NCBI RefSeq assembly: GCF_029227915.1
Contig: NC_079876.1
Span: forward strand, 5,148,001-5,212,000
Length of the DNA: 64,000 nt
Origin: Hydractinia symbiolongicarpus
Taxonomy: Eukaryota > Cnidaria > Hydrozoa > Anthoathecata > Hydractiniidae
Direction of reading: 5' to 3'
Shown: in pieces, positions 51,801 through 64,000 of the stretch
Layout: every line of letters starts with the position of its first letter
How positions within the stretch are numbered: the stretch's first letter is position 1
Translations under genes and position numbers: made by a program
The notes under the pieces: model-generated
Told to the model about the DNA's origin: nothing
What the model saw: the letters and a program-made list of their open reading frames with translations, nothing else
The model's database searches: none

Positions 51801-54800
51801 CGAATATGTGACCCAAACGTTGTAACTCAAACGGACTGACACCGTTAGAAAATCAATGAAATGTAGTTTTTGAAACTGTTGCTATTTCTTCAGCGCGCGC
51901 TAACGGCAAGGATTGGTCCCACAGTAAAAAAATGACTTTTTTAGCTTAATTTTTAAAAAAAGCGCTACCACAGCGCCCAGTGTAATCGCTGAGTTCCGGC
52001 AATCACGTCAAATTAAGAAGAATGTTATTTCTTGGAGTCCAATTGTCTCACTTTCACATTTAAAAGGACACAGTCCATAATCAGTTCAATTAAGTCCCAC
52101 AGTCAATCGTTACACTGTTAAAAGCCATACAACCTAGTAATATCAGAAAAATATCGCTAAATACATGTTGGTACGAACATGTGACACAACCGTTGAAACT
52201 CAAACGGACTGACACCGTTAGAAAGTCAATGAAATGTAGTTTTTGAAACTCGCGCTATCTCCTCAGCGCGCGATAACGGCTAGGATTGGTCCCACAGTAA
52301 AGAATGACTTATTTATCTAAATTTTTAAATGAAGCGCTACCACAGAGACCAGTGTAATCGCTAAGTTTTGGCAATCATGTCAAATTAAGAAGAATGTTAT
52401 TTCTTGGAGTCCAATTGTCTCCTTTATCACATTTATCAGGTGACAGTCCAAAGTTAGTTCAATTAAGTCCCACAGTCAATCGTTTCATAGTTAAAAGCGA
52501 TGCAACCTAGTAATATTAGAAAAATATTGCTAAATACATGTGGGTACGAATATGTGACCAAACCGTTGTAACTGAAAGGGACTGACACCGTTAGAAAGGC
52601 AATGAAATGTAGTTTTTGAAACTGTCGCTATTTCTTCAGCGCGCGATAACGGATAGGATTGGTCCCACAGTAAAAATGACTTAGTTATCTAAGTTTTAGC
52701 GCTACCACAGCGCCCAGTGTAATTGCTGAGTTCCGGCAATCACGTCAAGTTAAGAAGAAGGTTATTTCTTTGAGTCCAATTGTCTCCTTTATCACATTTA
52801 TCAGGTGACAGTCCAAAGTTAGTTCAATTAAGTCCCACAGTCAATCGTTTCATAGTTAAAAGCGATGCAACCTAGTAATATCACAAAAATATCGCTAAAT
52901 ACATGTTTGTACGAATATTTGACCTAACCGTTGTAACTCAAACGGACAGACACCGTTAGAAAGTCAATGAAATGTAGTTTTTGAAACTGTCGCTACTTCT
53001 TCAGCGCGCGATAACGGTCAGGATTGGTCCCACAGTAAAGAATGACTTATTTACCCAAACTTTTAAATGAAGCCCTACCACATCGCCCAGTGTAATCGCT
53101 GAGTTCCGGCAATCACGTCAAATTAAGAAGAATGTTATTTCTTGGAGTCCAATTGTCTCATTTATCACATTTATCAGATCTCAGTCCAAATTTATATCAA
53201 TTAAGTCCCACAGTCAATTGTTTCATAGTTAAAAGCGATGAAACCTAGTAATATCAGAAAAATATCGCGAAATACATGTTGGTACGAATATGTGACCCAA
53301 ACGTTGTAACTCAAACGGACTGACACCGTTAGAAAGTCAATGAAATGTAGTTTTTGAAACTATTGCTACTTCTTCAGCGCGCGCTAACGGCAAGGATTGG
53401 TCCCACAGTAAAAAAAGACTTTTTTTAGCTTAATTTTTAAATGAAGCGCTACCACAGCGCCCAGTGTAATCGCTGAGTTCCGGCAATCACGTCAAATTAA
53501 GAAGAATGTTATTTCTTGGATTCCAATTGTCTCACTTTCACATTTATAAGTTCACAGTCCATAATCAGTTCAATTAAGTCCCACAGTCAATCGTTTCACT
53601 GTTAAAAGCCATACAACCTAGTAATATCAGAAAGATATCGCTAAATACATGTTGGTACGAATATGTGCCTCAACCATTGTAACTCAAATGGATTGATACT
53701 GTTAGAAAGTCAATGAAATGTAGTTTTTGAAACTGTCGCTCTTTCTTCAGCGCGGGATAACAGCTAGGATTGGTCCCACAGTAAAATATGATTTATTTAT
53801 CTAAACTCTTAAATGAAGCGCTACCGCAGCGGCCAGTGTAAGCGCCTAGTTCCGGCAATCACGTCAAATTAAGAAGAATGGTATTTCTTGAAGTCCAATT
53901 GTCTCATTTTTCACATTTATCAGGTCACAGTCCAAAGTTAGTTCAATTAAGTCCCACAGTCAATCGTTTCATAGTTAAAAGCGATGCAACCTAGTAATAT
54001 TAGAAAAATATTGCTAAATACATGTGGGTACGAATATGTGACCAAACCGTTGTAACTGAAAGGGACTGACACCGTTAGAAAGTCAGTGAAATGTAGTTTT
54101 TGAAACTGTCGCTATTTCTTCAGCGCGCGATAACGGATAGGATTGGTCCCACAGTAAAAATGACTTAGTTATCTAAGTTTTAGCGCTACCACAGCGCCCA
54201 GTGTAATTGCTGAGTTCCGGCAATCACGTCAAATTAAGAAGAATGTTATTTCTTTGAGTCCAATTGTCTCCTTTATCACATTTATCAGGTGACAGTCCAA
54301 AGTTAGTTCAATTAAGTCCAACAGTCAATCGTTTCACTGTTAAAAGCGATGCAACCTAGTAATATCAGATAAATATCGCTAAATACATGTTGGTACGAAT
54401 ATGTGACCCAAACGTTGTAACTCAAACGGACGGACACCGTTAGAAAGTCAATGAAATGTAGTTTTTGAAACTATTGCTACTTCTTCAGCGCGCGCAAACG
54501 ACTAGGAGTGGTCCCACAGTAAGAAATGACTTATTTATCTAAATTTTTAAATGAAGCGCTACCACAGAGCCTAGTGTAATCGCTGAGTTTCGTCAATCAT
54601 GTCAAATTAAGAAGAATGTTATTTCTTGAAGTCCAATTGTCTCCTTTATCACATTTATCAGGTGACAGTCCAAAGTTAGTTCAATTAAGTCCCACAGTCA
54701 ATCGTTTCATAGTTAAAAGTGATGCAACATAGTAATATCAGATAAATATCGCTAAATACATGTTGGTACGAATATGTGACCCAAACGTTGTAACTCAAAC

Positions 54801-56561
54801 GGACTGACACCGTTAGAAAGTCAATGAAATGTAGTTTTTGAAACTGTTCCTATTTCTTCAGCGCGCGCTAACGGCAAGGATTGGTCCCACAGTAAAAAAA
54901 AGACTTTTTTTAGCTTATTTTTTAAATGAAGCTCTACCACAGCGCCCGGTGTAATCGCTGAGTTCCGGCAATCACGTCAAATTAAGAAGAATGTTATTTC
55001 TTGGAGTCCAATTGTCTCACTTTCACATTTAAAAGGACACAGTCCATAATCAGTTCATTTAAGTCCCACAGTCAATCGTTTCACTGTTAAAAGCCATACA
55101 ACCTAGTAATATCAGAAAAATATCGCTAAATACATGTTGGTACGAACATGTGACACAACCGTTGAAACTCAAACGGACTGACACCGTTAGAAAGTCAATG
55201 AAATGTAGTTTTTGAAACTCGCGCTATCTCCTCAGCGCGCGATAACGGCTAGGATTGGTCCCACAGTAAAGAATGACTTATTTATCTAAATTTTTAAATG
55301 AAGCGCTACCACAGAGACCAGTGTAATCGCTAAGTTTTGGCAATCATGTCAAATTAAGAAGAATGTTATTTCTTGGAGTCCAATTGTCTCCTTTATCACA
55401 TTTATCAGGTGACAGTCCAAAGTTAGTTCAATTAAGTCCCACAGTCAATCGTTTCATGGTTAAAAGCGATGCAACCTAGTAATATTAGAAAAATATTGCT
55501 AAATACATGTGGGTACGAATATGTGACCAAACCGTTGTAACTGAAAGGGACTGACACCGTTAGAAAGTCAGTGAAATGTAGTTTTTGAAACTGTCGCTAT
55601 TTCTTCAGCGCGCGATAACGGATAGGATTGGTCCCACAGTAAAAATGACTTAGTTATCTAAGTTTTAGCGCTACCACAGCGCCCAGTGTAATTGCTGAGT
55701 TCCGGCAATCACGTCAAATTAAGAAGAATGTTATTTCTTTGAGTCCAATTGTCTCCTTTATCACATTTATCAGGTGACAGTCCAAAGTTAGTTCAATTAA
55801 GTCCCACAGTCAATCGTTTCATAGTTAAAAGCGATGCAACCTAGTAATATTAGAAAAATATTGCTAAATACATGTGGGTACGAATATGTGACCAAACCGT
55901 TGTAACTGAAAGGGACTGACACCGTTAGAAAGTCAGTGAAATGTAGTTTTTGAAACGGTCGCTATTCCTTCAGCGCGCGATAACGGATAGGATTGGTCCC
56001 ACAGTAAAAATGACTTAGTTATCTAAGTTTTAGCGCTACCACAGCGCCCAGTGTAATTGCTGAGTTCCGGCAATCACGTCAAATTAAGAAGAATGTTATT
56101 TCTTTGAGTCCAATTGTCTCCTTTATCACATTTATCAGGTGACAGTCCAAAGTTAGTTCAATTAAGTCCAACAGTCAATCATTTCATAGTTAAAAGCGAT
56201 GCAACCTAGTAATATCACAAAAATATCGCTTAATACATGTTTGTACGAATATGTGACCTAACCGTTGTAACTCAAACAGACAGACATCGTTAGAAAGTCA
56301 ATGAAATGTAGTTTTTGAAACTGTCGCTATTTTTTCAGCGCGCAATAACGGATAGGATTAGTCCCACAGTAAAGAATGACTTATTTATTTAAATTTTTAA
56401 ATGAAGCGCTATCACAGCGCCCAGTGTAATCGCTGAGTTCCGGCAATCACGTCAAATTAAGAAGAATGTTATTTCTTGGAGTCCAATTGTCTCACTTTCA
56501 CATTTAAAAGGACACAGTCCATAATCAGTTCAATTAAGTCCCACAGTCAATCGTTTCACTG
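51800..56561 (+). repeat. Right-type mixed block of monomer classes A, B, C and D
   Basis: Classes seen here: A, GAACATGTGACAC with ACTCGCGCTATCTCCTC and CACAGAGACCAG (marker CTCGCG at 52249, 55218); B, the 365-bp class with ATTAGAAAAATATTGC, CATGTGGGTAC and GAAAGGGACTG; C, CACAAAAATATCGC with ATGTTTGTACG; D, AAAAGTGATG with CGCGCTAACGGCAAGG. A B-type unit follows A at 52.5 and 55.46 kb. No constant HOR period was found before 56.5 kb. Confidence 0.8.
55460..56189 (+). repeat. Two adjacent 365-bp class-B monomers
   Basis: Units 55460-55824 and 55825-56189 are both 365 bp and near-identical (palindromes at 55648 and 56013, 365 bp apart). Elsewhere B stands alone between A and C, so this is a single-monomer duplication. 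It makes an A-B-B-C unit just before the A-B-C repeats. Confidence 0.88.
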
Positions 56562-59519
56562 TTAAAAGCCATACAACCTAGTAATATCAGAAGAATATCG
56601 CTAAATACATGTTGGTACGAACATGTGACACAACCGTTGAAACTCAAACGGACTGACACCGTTAGAAAGTCAATGAAATGTAGTTTTTGAAACTCGCGTT
56701 ATCTCCTCAGCGCGCGATAACGGCTAGGATTGGTCCCACAGTAAAGAATGACTTATTTATCTAAATTTTTAAATGAAGCGCTACCACAGAGACCAGTGTA
56801 ATCGCTAAGTTTTGGCAATCATGTCAAATTAAGAAGAATGTTATTTCTTGGAGTCCAATTGTCTCCTTTATCACATTTATCAGGTGACAGTCCAAAGTTA
56901 GTTCAATTAAGTCCCACAGTCAATCGTTTCATAGTTAAAAGCGATGCAACCTAGTAATATTAGAAAAATATTGCTAAATACATGTGGGTACGAATATGTG
57001 ACCAAACCGTTGTAACTGAAAGGGACTGACACCGTTAGAAAGTCAGTGAAATGTAGTTTTTGAAACGGTCGCTATTCCTTCAGCGCGCGATAACGGATAG
57101 GATTGGTCCCACAGTAAAAATGACTTAGTTATCTAAGTTTTAGCGCTACCACAGCGCCCAGTGTAATTGCTGAGTTCCGGCAATCACGTCAAATTAAGAA
57201 GAATGTTATTTCTTTGAGTCCAATTGTCTCCTTTATCACATTTATCAGGTGACAGTCCAAAGTTAGTTCAATTAAGTCCAACAGTCAATCATTTCATAGT
57301 TAAAAGCGATGCAACCTAGTAATATCACAAAAATATCGCTTAATACATGTTTGTACGAATATGTGACCTAACCGTTGTAACTCAAACAGACAGACATCGT
57401 TAGAAAGTCAATGAAATGTAGTTTTTGAAACTGTCGCTATTTTTTCAGCGCGCAATAACGGATAGGATTAGTCCCACAGTAAAGAATGACTTATTTATTT
57501 AAATTTTTAAATGAAGCGCTATCACAGCGCCCAGTGTAATCGCTGAGTTCCGGCAATCACGTCAAATTAAGAAGAATGTTATTTCTTGGAGTCCAATTGT
57601 CTCACTTTCACATTTAAAAGGACACAGTCCATAATCAGTTCAATTAAGTCCCACAGTCAATCGTTTCACTGTTAAAAGCCATACAACCTAGTAATATCAG
57701 AAGAATATCGCTAAATACATGTTGGTACGAACATGTGACACAACCGTTGAAACTCAAACGGACTGACACCGTTAGAAAGTCAATGAAATGTAGTTTTTGA
57801 AACTCGCGTTATCTCCTCAGCGCGCGATAACGGCTAGGATTGGTCCCACAGTAAAGAATGACTTATTTATCTAAATTTTTAAATGAAGCGCTACCACAGA
57901 GACCAGTGTAATCGCTAAGTTTTGGCAATCATGTCAAATTAAGAAGAATGTTATTTCTTGGAGTCCAATTGTCTCCTTTATCACATTTATCAGGTGACAG
58001 TCCAAAGTTAGTTCAATTAAGTCCCACAGTCAATCGTTTCATAGTTAAAAGCGATGCAACCTAGTAATATTAGAAAAATATTGCTAAATACATGTGGGTA
58101 CGAATATGTGACCAAACCGTTGTAACTGAAAGGGACTGACACCGTTAGAAAGTCAGTGAAATGTAGTTTTTGAAACTGTCGCTATTTCTTCAGCGCGCGA
58201 TAACGGATAGGATTGGTCCCACAGTAAAAATGACTTAGTTATCTAAGTTTAAGCGCTACCACAGCGCCCAGTGTAATTGCTGAGTTCCGGCAATCACGTC
58301 AAATTAAGAAGAATGTTATTTCTTTGAGTCCAATTGTCTCCTTTATCACATTTATCAGGTGACAGTCCAAAGTTAGTTCAATTAAGTCCAACAGTCAATC
58401 GTTTCATAGTTAAAAGCGATGCAACCTAGTAATATCACAAAAATATCGCTTAATACATGTTTGTACGAATATGTGACCTAACCGTTGTAACTCAAACAGA
58501 CAGACATCGTTAGAAAGTCAATGAAATGTAGTTTTTGAAACTGTCGCTATTTTTTCAGCGCGCAATAACGGATAGGATTAGTCCCACAGTAAAGAATGAC
58601 TTATTTATTTAAATTTTTAAATGAAGCGCTATCACAGCGCCCAGTGTAATCGCTGAGTTCCGGCAATCACGTCAAATTAAGAAGAATGTTATTTCTTGGA
58701 GTCCAATTGTCTCACTTTCACATTTAAAAGGACACAGTCCATAATCAGTTCAATTAAGTCCCACAGTCAATCGTTTCACTGTTAAAAGCCATACAACCTA
58801 GTAATATCAGAAAAATATCGCTAAATACATGTTGGTACGAACATGTGACACAACCGTTGAAACTCAAACGGACTGACACCGTTAGAAAGTCAATGAAATG
58901 TAGTTTTTGAAACTCGCGCTATCTCCTCAGCGCGCGATAACGGCTAGGATTGGTCCCACAGTAAAGAATGACTTATTTATCTAAATTTTTAAATGAAGCG
59001 CTACCACAGAGACCAGTGTAATCGCTAAGTTTTGGCAATCATGTCAAATTAAGAAGAATGTTATTTTTTGGAGTCCAATTATCTCCTTTATCACATTTAT
59101 CAGGTGACAGTCCAAAGTTAGTTCAATTAAGTCCCACAGTCAATCGTTTCATAGTTAAAAGCGATGCAACCTAGTAATATTAGAAAAATATTGCTAAATA
59201 CATGTGGGTACGAATATGTGACCAAACCGTTGTAACTGAAAGGGACTGACACCGTTAGAAAGTCAATGAAATGTAGTTTTTGAAACTGTCGCTATATCTT
59301 CAGCGCGCGATAACGGATAGGATTGGTCCCACAGTAAAAATGACTTAGTTATCTAAGTTTTAACGCTACCACAGCGCCCAGTGTAATTGCTGAGTTCCGG
59401 CAATCACGTCAAATTAAGAAGAATGTTATTTTTTGGAGTCCAATTGTCTCATCTATCACATTTATCAGGTGACAGTCCAAAGTTAGTTCAATTACGTCCC
59501 ACAGTCAATCGTTTCATAG
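56562..59519 (+). repeat. 3-monomer HOR A-B-C, 1110 bp
   Basis: A starts at 56562, 57672 and 58782, exactly 1110 bp apart (about 373 + 365 + 372). The CTCGCG marker is at 56693, 57803 and 58913. The first two A copies share CAGAAGAATATC and CTCGCGTTATC, and two B copies share GAAACGGTCGCTATTCC (near 55952 and 57062). The third unit is A-B (to 59519), then class D follows. C carries CGCTTAATACATG, ACAGACAGACATCG and TTTTTTCAGCGCGCAATAACGG. Confidence 0.92.
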
Positions 59520-62500
59520 TTAAAAGTGATGCAACCTAGTAATATCAGATAAATATCGCTAAATACATGTTGGTACGAATATGTGACCCAAACGTTGCAA
59601 CTCAAACGGACTGACACCGTTAGAAAGTCAATGAAATGTAGTTTTTGAAACTATTGCTACTTCTTCAGCGCGCGCACACGACTAGGAGTGGTCCCACAGT
59701 AAGAAATGACTTATTTATCTAAATTTTTAAATGAAGTGCTACCACAGAGCCTAGTGTAATCGCTGAGTTTCGTCAATCATGTCAAATTAAGAAGAATGTT
59801 ATTTCTTGAAGTCCAATTGTCTCCTTTATCACATTTATCAGGTGACAGTCCAAAGTTAGTTCAATTAAGTCCCACAGTCAATCGTTTCATAGTTAAAAGT
59901 GATGCAACCTAGTAATATCAGATAAATATCGCTAAATACATGTTGGTACGAATATGTGACCCAAACGTTGTAACTCAAACGGACTGACACCGTTAGAAAG
60001 TCAATGAAATGTAGTTTTTGAAACTGTTGCTATTTCTTCAGCGCGCGCTAACGGCAAGGATTGGTCCCACAGTAAAAAATTGACTTTTTTAGCTTAATTT
60101 TTAAATGAAGCGCTACCACAGCGCCCAGTGTAATCGCTGAGTTCCGGCAATCACGTCAAATTAAGAAGAATGTTATTTCTTGGAGTCCAATTGTCTCACT
60201 TTCACATTTAAAAGGACACAGTCCATAATCAGTTCAATTAAGTCCCACAGTCAATCGTTTCACTGTTAAAAGCCATACAACCTAGTAATATCAGAAAAAT
60301 ATCGCTAAATACATGTTGGTACGAACATGTGACACAACCGTTGAAACTCAAACGGACTGACACCGTTAGAAAGTCAATGAAATGTAGTTTTTGAAACTCG
60401 CGCTATCTCCTCAGCGCGCGATAACGGCTAGGATTGGTCCCACAGTAAAGAATGACTTATTTATCTAAATTTTTAAATGAAGCGCTACAACAGAGACCAG
60501 TGTAATCGCTAAGTTTTGGCAATCATGTCAAATTAAGAAGAATGTTATTTCTTGGAGTCCAATTGTCTCCTTTATCACATTTATCAGGTGACAGTCCAAA
60601 GTTAGTTCAATTACGTCCCACAGTCAATCGTTTCATAGTTAAAAGTGATGCAACCTAGTAATATCAGATAAATATCGCTAAATACATGTTGGTACGAATA
60701 TGTGACCCAAACGTTGTAACTCAAACGGACTGACACCGTTAGAAAGTCAATGAAATGTAGTTTTTGAAACTGTTGCTATTTCTTCAGCGCGCGCTAACGG
60801 CAAGGATTGGTCCCACAGTAAAAAAATGACTTTTTTAGCTTAATTTTTAAATGAAGCGCTACCACAGCGCCCAGTGTAATCGCTGAGTTCCGGCAATCAC
60901 GTCAAATTAAGAAGAATGTTATTTCTTGGAGTCCAATTGTCTCACTTTCACATTTAAAAGGACACAGTCCATAATCAGTTCAATTAAGTCCCACTGTCAA
61001 TCGTTTCACTGTTAAAAGCCATACAACCTAGTAATATCAGAAAAATATCGCTAAATACATGTTGGTACGAACATGTGACACAACCGTTAAAACTCAAACG
61101 GACTGACACCGTTAGAAAGTCAATGAAATGTAGTTTTTGAAACTCGCGCTATCTCCTCAGCGCGCGATAACGGCTAGGATTGGTCCCACAGCAAAGAATG
61201 ACTTATTTATCTAAATTTTTAAATGAAGCGCTACCACAGAGACCAGTGTAATCGCTAAGTTTTGGAAATCATGTCAAATTAAGAAGAATGTTATTTCTTG
61301 GAGTCCAATTGTCTCCTTTATCACATTTATCAGATCACAGTCCAAAGTTAGTTTAATTAAGTCCCACAGTCAATCGTTTCACTGTTAAAAGCGATGCAAC
61401 CTAGTAATATCAGATAAATATCGCTAAATACATGTTGGTACGAATATGTGACCCAAACGTTGTAACTCAAACGGACTGACACCGTTAGAAAGTCAATGAA
61501 ATGTAGTTTTTGAAACTATTGCTACTTCTTCAGCGCGCGCAAACGACTAGGAGTGGTCCCACAGTAAGAAATGACTTATTTATCTAAATTTTTAAATGAA
61601 GCGCTACCACAGAGCCTAGTGTAATCGCTGAGTTTCGTCAATCATGTCAAATTAAGAAGAATGTTATTTTTTGAAGTCCAATTGTCTCTTTTTACACATT
61701 TATCAGGTGACAGTCCAAAGTTAGTTCAATTAAGTCCCACAGTCAATCGTTTCATAGTTAAAAGTGATGCAACCTAGTAATATCAGATAAATATCGCTAA
61801 ATACATGTTGGTACGAATATGTGACCCAAACGTTGTAACTCAAACGGACTGACACCGTTAGAAAGTCAATGAAATGTAGTTTTTGAAACTTTTGCTATTT
61901 CTTCAGCGCGCGCTAACGGCAAGGATTGGTCCCACAGTAAAAAATTGACTTTTTTAGCTTAATTTTTAAATGAAGCGCTACCACAGCGCCCAGTGTAATC
62001 GCTGAGTTCCGGCAATCACGTCAAATTAAGAAGAATGTTATTTCTTGGAGTCCAATTGTCTCACTTTCACATTTAAAAGGACACAGTCCATAATCAGTTC
62101 AATTAAGTCCCACAGTCAATCGTTTCACTGTTAAAAGCCATACAACCTAGTAATATCAGAAAAATATCGCTAAATACATGTTGGTACGAACATGTGACAC
62201 AACCGTTGAAACTCAAACGGACTGACACCGTTAGAAAGTCAATGAAATGTAGTTTTTGAAACTCGCGCTATCTCCTCAGCGCGCGATAACGGCTAGGATT
62301 GGTCCCACAGTAAAGAATGACTTATTTATCTAAATTTTTAAATGAAGCGCTACCACAGAGACCAGTGTAATCGCTAAGTTTTGGCAATCATGTCAAATTA
62401 AGAAGAATGTTATTTCTTGGAGTCCAATTGTCTCCTTTATCACATTTATCAGGTGACAGTCCAAAGTTAGTTCAATTAAGTCCCACAGTCAATCGTTTCA

Positions 62501-64000
62501 TAGTTAAAAGCGATGCAACCTAGTAATATTTAAAAAATATTGCTAAATACATGTGGGTACGAATATGTGACCAAACCGTTGTAACTAAAAGGGATGGACA
62601 CCGTTAGAAAGTCAATGAAATGTAGTTTTTGAAACTGCCGCTATTTCTTCAGCGCGCGATAACGGATAGGATTGGTCCCACAGTAAAAATGACTTAGTTA
62701 TCTAAGTTTTAGCGCTACCACAGCGTCCAGTGTAATCGCTGAGTTCCGGCAATCACGTCAAGTTAAGAAGAATGTTATTTCTTTGAGTCCAATTGTCTCT
62801 TTTATCACATTTATCAGGTGACAGTCCAAAGTTAGTTCAATTAAGTCCAACAGTCAATCGTTTTATAGTTAAAAGCGATGCAACCTAGTAATATCACAAA
62901 AATATGGCTTAATACATGTTTGTACGAATATGTGACCTAACCGTTGTAACTCAAACAGACAGACATCGTTAGAAAGTCAATGAAATGTAGTTTTTGAAAC
63001 TGTCGCTATTTTTTCAGCGCGCAATAACGGATAGGATTAGTCCCACAGTAAAGAATGACTTATTTATTTAAATTTTTAAATGAAGCGCTATCACAGCGCC
63101 CAGTGTAATCGCTGAGTTCCGGCAATCACGTCAAATTAAGAAGAATGTTATTTCTTGGAGTCCAATTGTCTCACTTTCACATTTAAAAGGACACAGTCCA
63201 TAATCAGTTCAATTAAGTCCCACAGTCAATCGTTTCATAGTTAAAAGTGATGCAACCTAGTAATATCAGATAAATATCGCTAAATACATGTTGGTACGAA
63301 TATGTGACCCAAACGTTGTAACTCAAACGGACTGACAACGTTAGAAAGTCAATGAAATGTAGTTTTTGAAACTGTTGCTATTTCTTCAGCGCGCGCTAAC
63401 GGCAAGGATTGGTCCCACAGTAAAAAATTGACTTTTTTAGCTTAATTTTTAAATGAAGCGCTACCACAGCGCCCAGTGTAATCGCTGAGTTCCGGCAATC
63501 ACGTCAAATTAAGAAGAATGTTATTTCTTGGAGTCCAATTGTCTCACTTTCACATTTAAAAGGACACAGTCCATAATCAGTTCAATTAAGTCCCACAGTC
63601 AATCGTTTCACTGTTAAAAGCCATACAACCTAGTAATATCAGAAAAATATCGCTAAATACATGTTGGTACGAACATGTGACACAACCGTTGAAACTCAAA
63701 CGGACTGACACCGTTAGAAAGTCAATGAAATGTAGTTTTTGAAACTCGCGCTATCTCCTCAGCGCGCGATAACGGCTAGGATTGGTCCCACAGTAAAGAA
63801 TGACTTATTTATCTAAATTTTTAAATGAAGCGCTACAACAGAGACCAGTGTAATCGCTAAGTTTTGGCAATCATGTCAAATTAAGAAGAATGTTATTTCT
63901 TGGAGTCCAATTGTCTCCTTTATCACATTTATCAGGTGACAGTCCAAAGTTAGTTCAATTACGTCCCACAGTCAATCGTTTCATAGTTAAAAGTGATGCA
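59520..64000 (+). repeat. Right-type A/D-rich block running off the window end
   Basis: A monomers start at 60266, 61012, 62131 and 63614; D monomers (AAAAGTGATG, CGCGCTAACGGCAAGG, GTAAAAAATTGAC or GTAAAAAAATGAC) lie between. 63614 onward matches 60266 onward at 3348 bp (9 monomers) with shared rare changes GCTACAACAGAGACC and CAATTACGTCCCAC, so another duplication begins here and continues outside the window. The last complete monomer ends at 63986. Confidence 0.82.

Larger units (their letters stand above)
1..64000 (+). repeat. Satellite DNA array, ~372-bp monomer, about 172 head-to-tail copies
   Basis: The landmark TTAAAAG(C/G)(C/G)AT(A/G)CAA recurs every 371-374 bp from position 1 (1, 372, 745, 1117, 1490, 1863, 2235, 2608...) to 63987. 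Every copy is in the same orientation. Each monomer has stop codons in all frames, so no open reading frame of meaningful length exists. I found no transposon, inverted segment or unique sequence longer than about 17 bp. By general knowledge, arrays of this kind form eukaryotic constitutive heterochromatin, often centromeric; location and species cannot be read from the sequence. The plus orientation is arbitrary. The array continues beyond both window ends. Confidence 0.98.

Noticed and set aside
1-64000. CRISPR array
   Set aside because: Regular spacing, but the whole 372-bp unit is repeated. There are no short repeats separated by unique spacers and no cas genes.
1-64000. Tandem rRNA, tRNA, histone or other gene cluster with repeated spacers
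   Set aside because: I recognise no conserved rRNA, 5S or tRNA sequence in the monomer, and no coding frame. The unit is too short for a histone or rDNA unit.
1-64000. CENP-B box in the monomer
   Set aside because: Looked for TTCG-N4-A-N2-CGGG and its reverse. The nearest piece, CTTCGGCGCGGGATAACGG near 34018, does not have the required spacing.
1-64000. Prokaryotic or phage origin
   Set aside because: There are no genes in 64 kb and a continuous satellite, which is incompatible with bacterial, plasmid or phage organisation.

Overview
The whole window is one uninterrupted tandem array of satellite DNA. The unit is about 372 bp (most monomers 371-374 bp, a derived class 365 bp). I count about 172 monomers from landmark spacing, all in the same orientation, running off both ends of the window. 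I see no protein-coding gene, RNA gene, transposable element, CRISPR array, telomeric repeat or unique-sequence gap. An array of this size, purity and nested structure points to eukaryotic constitutive heterochromatin, such as a centromere, pericentromere or large interstitial/subtelomeric block. I do not recognise the family or the species. One hand-counted monomer (27563-27935) has about 36-37% G+C and 16 CpG sites, against about 12 expected from composition. CpG is therefore not depleted, which hints at a genome with little germline CpG methylation, as in many insects. That is inference only.

Two main sequence subfamilies lie side by side. From 1 to about 41.1 kb (left type), monomers typically carry GATAACGGATAGG or GATAACGGCTAGG and TCACTGTTAAAAG. 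From about 41.1 kb to the end (right type), many carry CGCTAACGGCAAGG, CTCCTTTATCACATTTATC or TCATAGTTAAAAG, and a 365-bp short class is present. The left/right boundary falls inside a chimeric monomer (40940-41311). It was duplicated with its flanks and reappears at 46901-47272.

No single higher-order repeat (HOR) rules the array. Different stretches have been amplified in blocks of different monomer number:
- 1-15.3 kb: an 18-mer copy pair (offset 6703 bp), a triplicated 745-bp dimer, a 9-mer (3351 bp) and a 4-mer (1490 bp).
- 15.6-23.8 kb: overlapping 13-mer (4841 bp), 10-mer (3723-3724 bp) and 7-mer (2606 bp) offsets.
- 23.8-33.9 kb: a mixture of 1-mer, 6-mer and 7-mer spacings.
- 33.9-40.5 kb: a very regular 5-mer (1859 bp, almost four copies).
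- 40.5-51.8 kb: a 16-mer (5961 bp) pair whose copies differ by whole-monomer gains and losses.
- 51.8-64 kb: monomer classes A, B, C and D, with a regular 3-mer (1110 bp) at 56.5-59.5 kb and the start of another 9-mer (3348 bp) near the right end.

The pattern fits repeated unequal exchange and local segmental amplification in exact monomer register. The most interesting local feature is the 365-bp class. A 7-bp deletion travels with two base changes that together perfect a 16-bp palindrome right beside a second GC-rich hairpin. All coordinates of block edges are by-eye estimates; the offsets were measured from matching landmark motifs.
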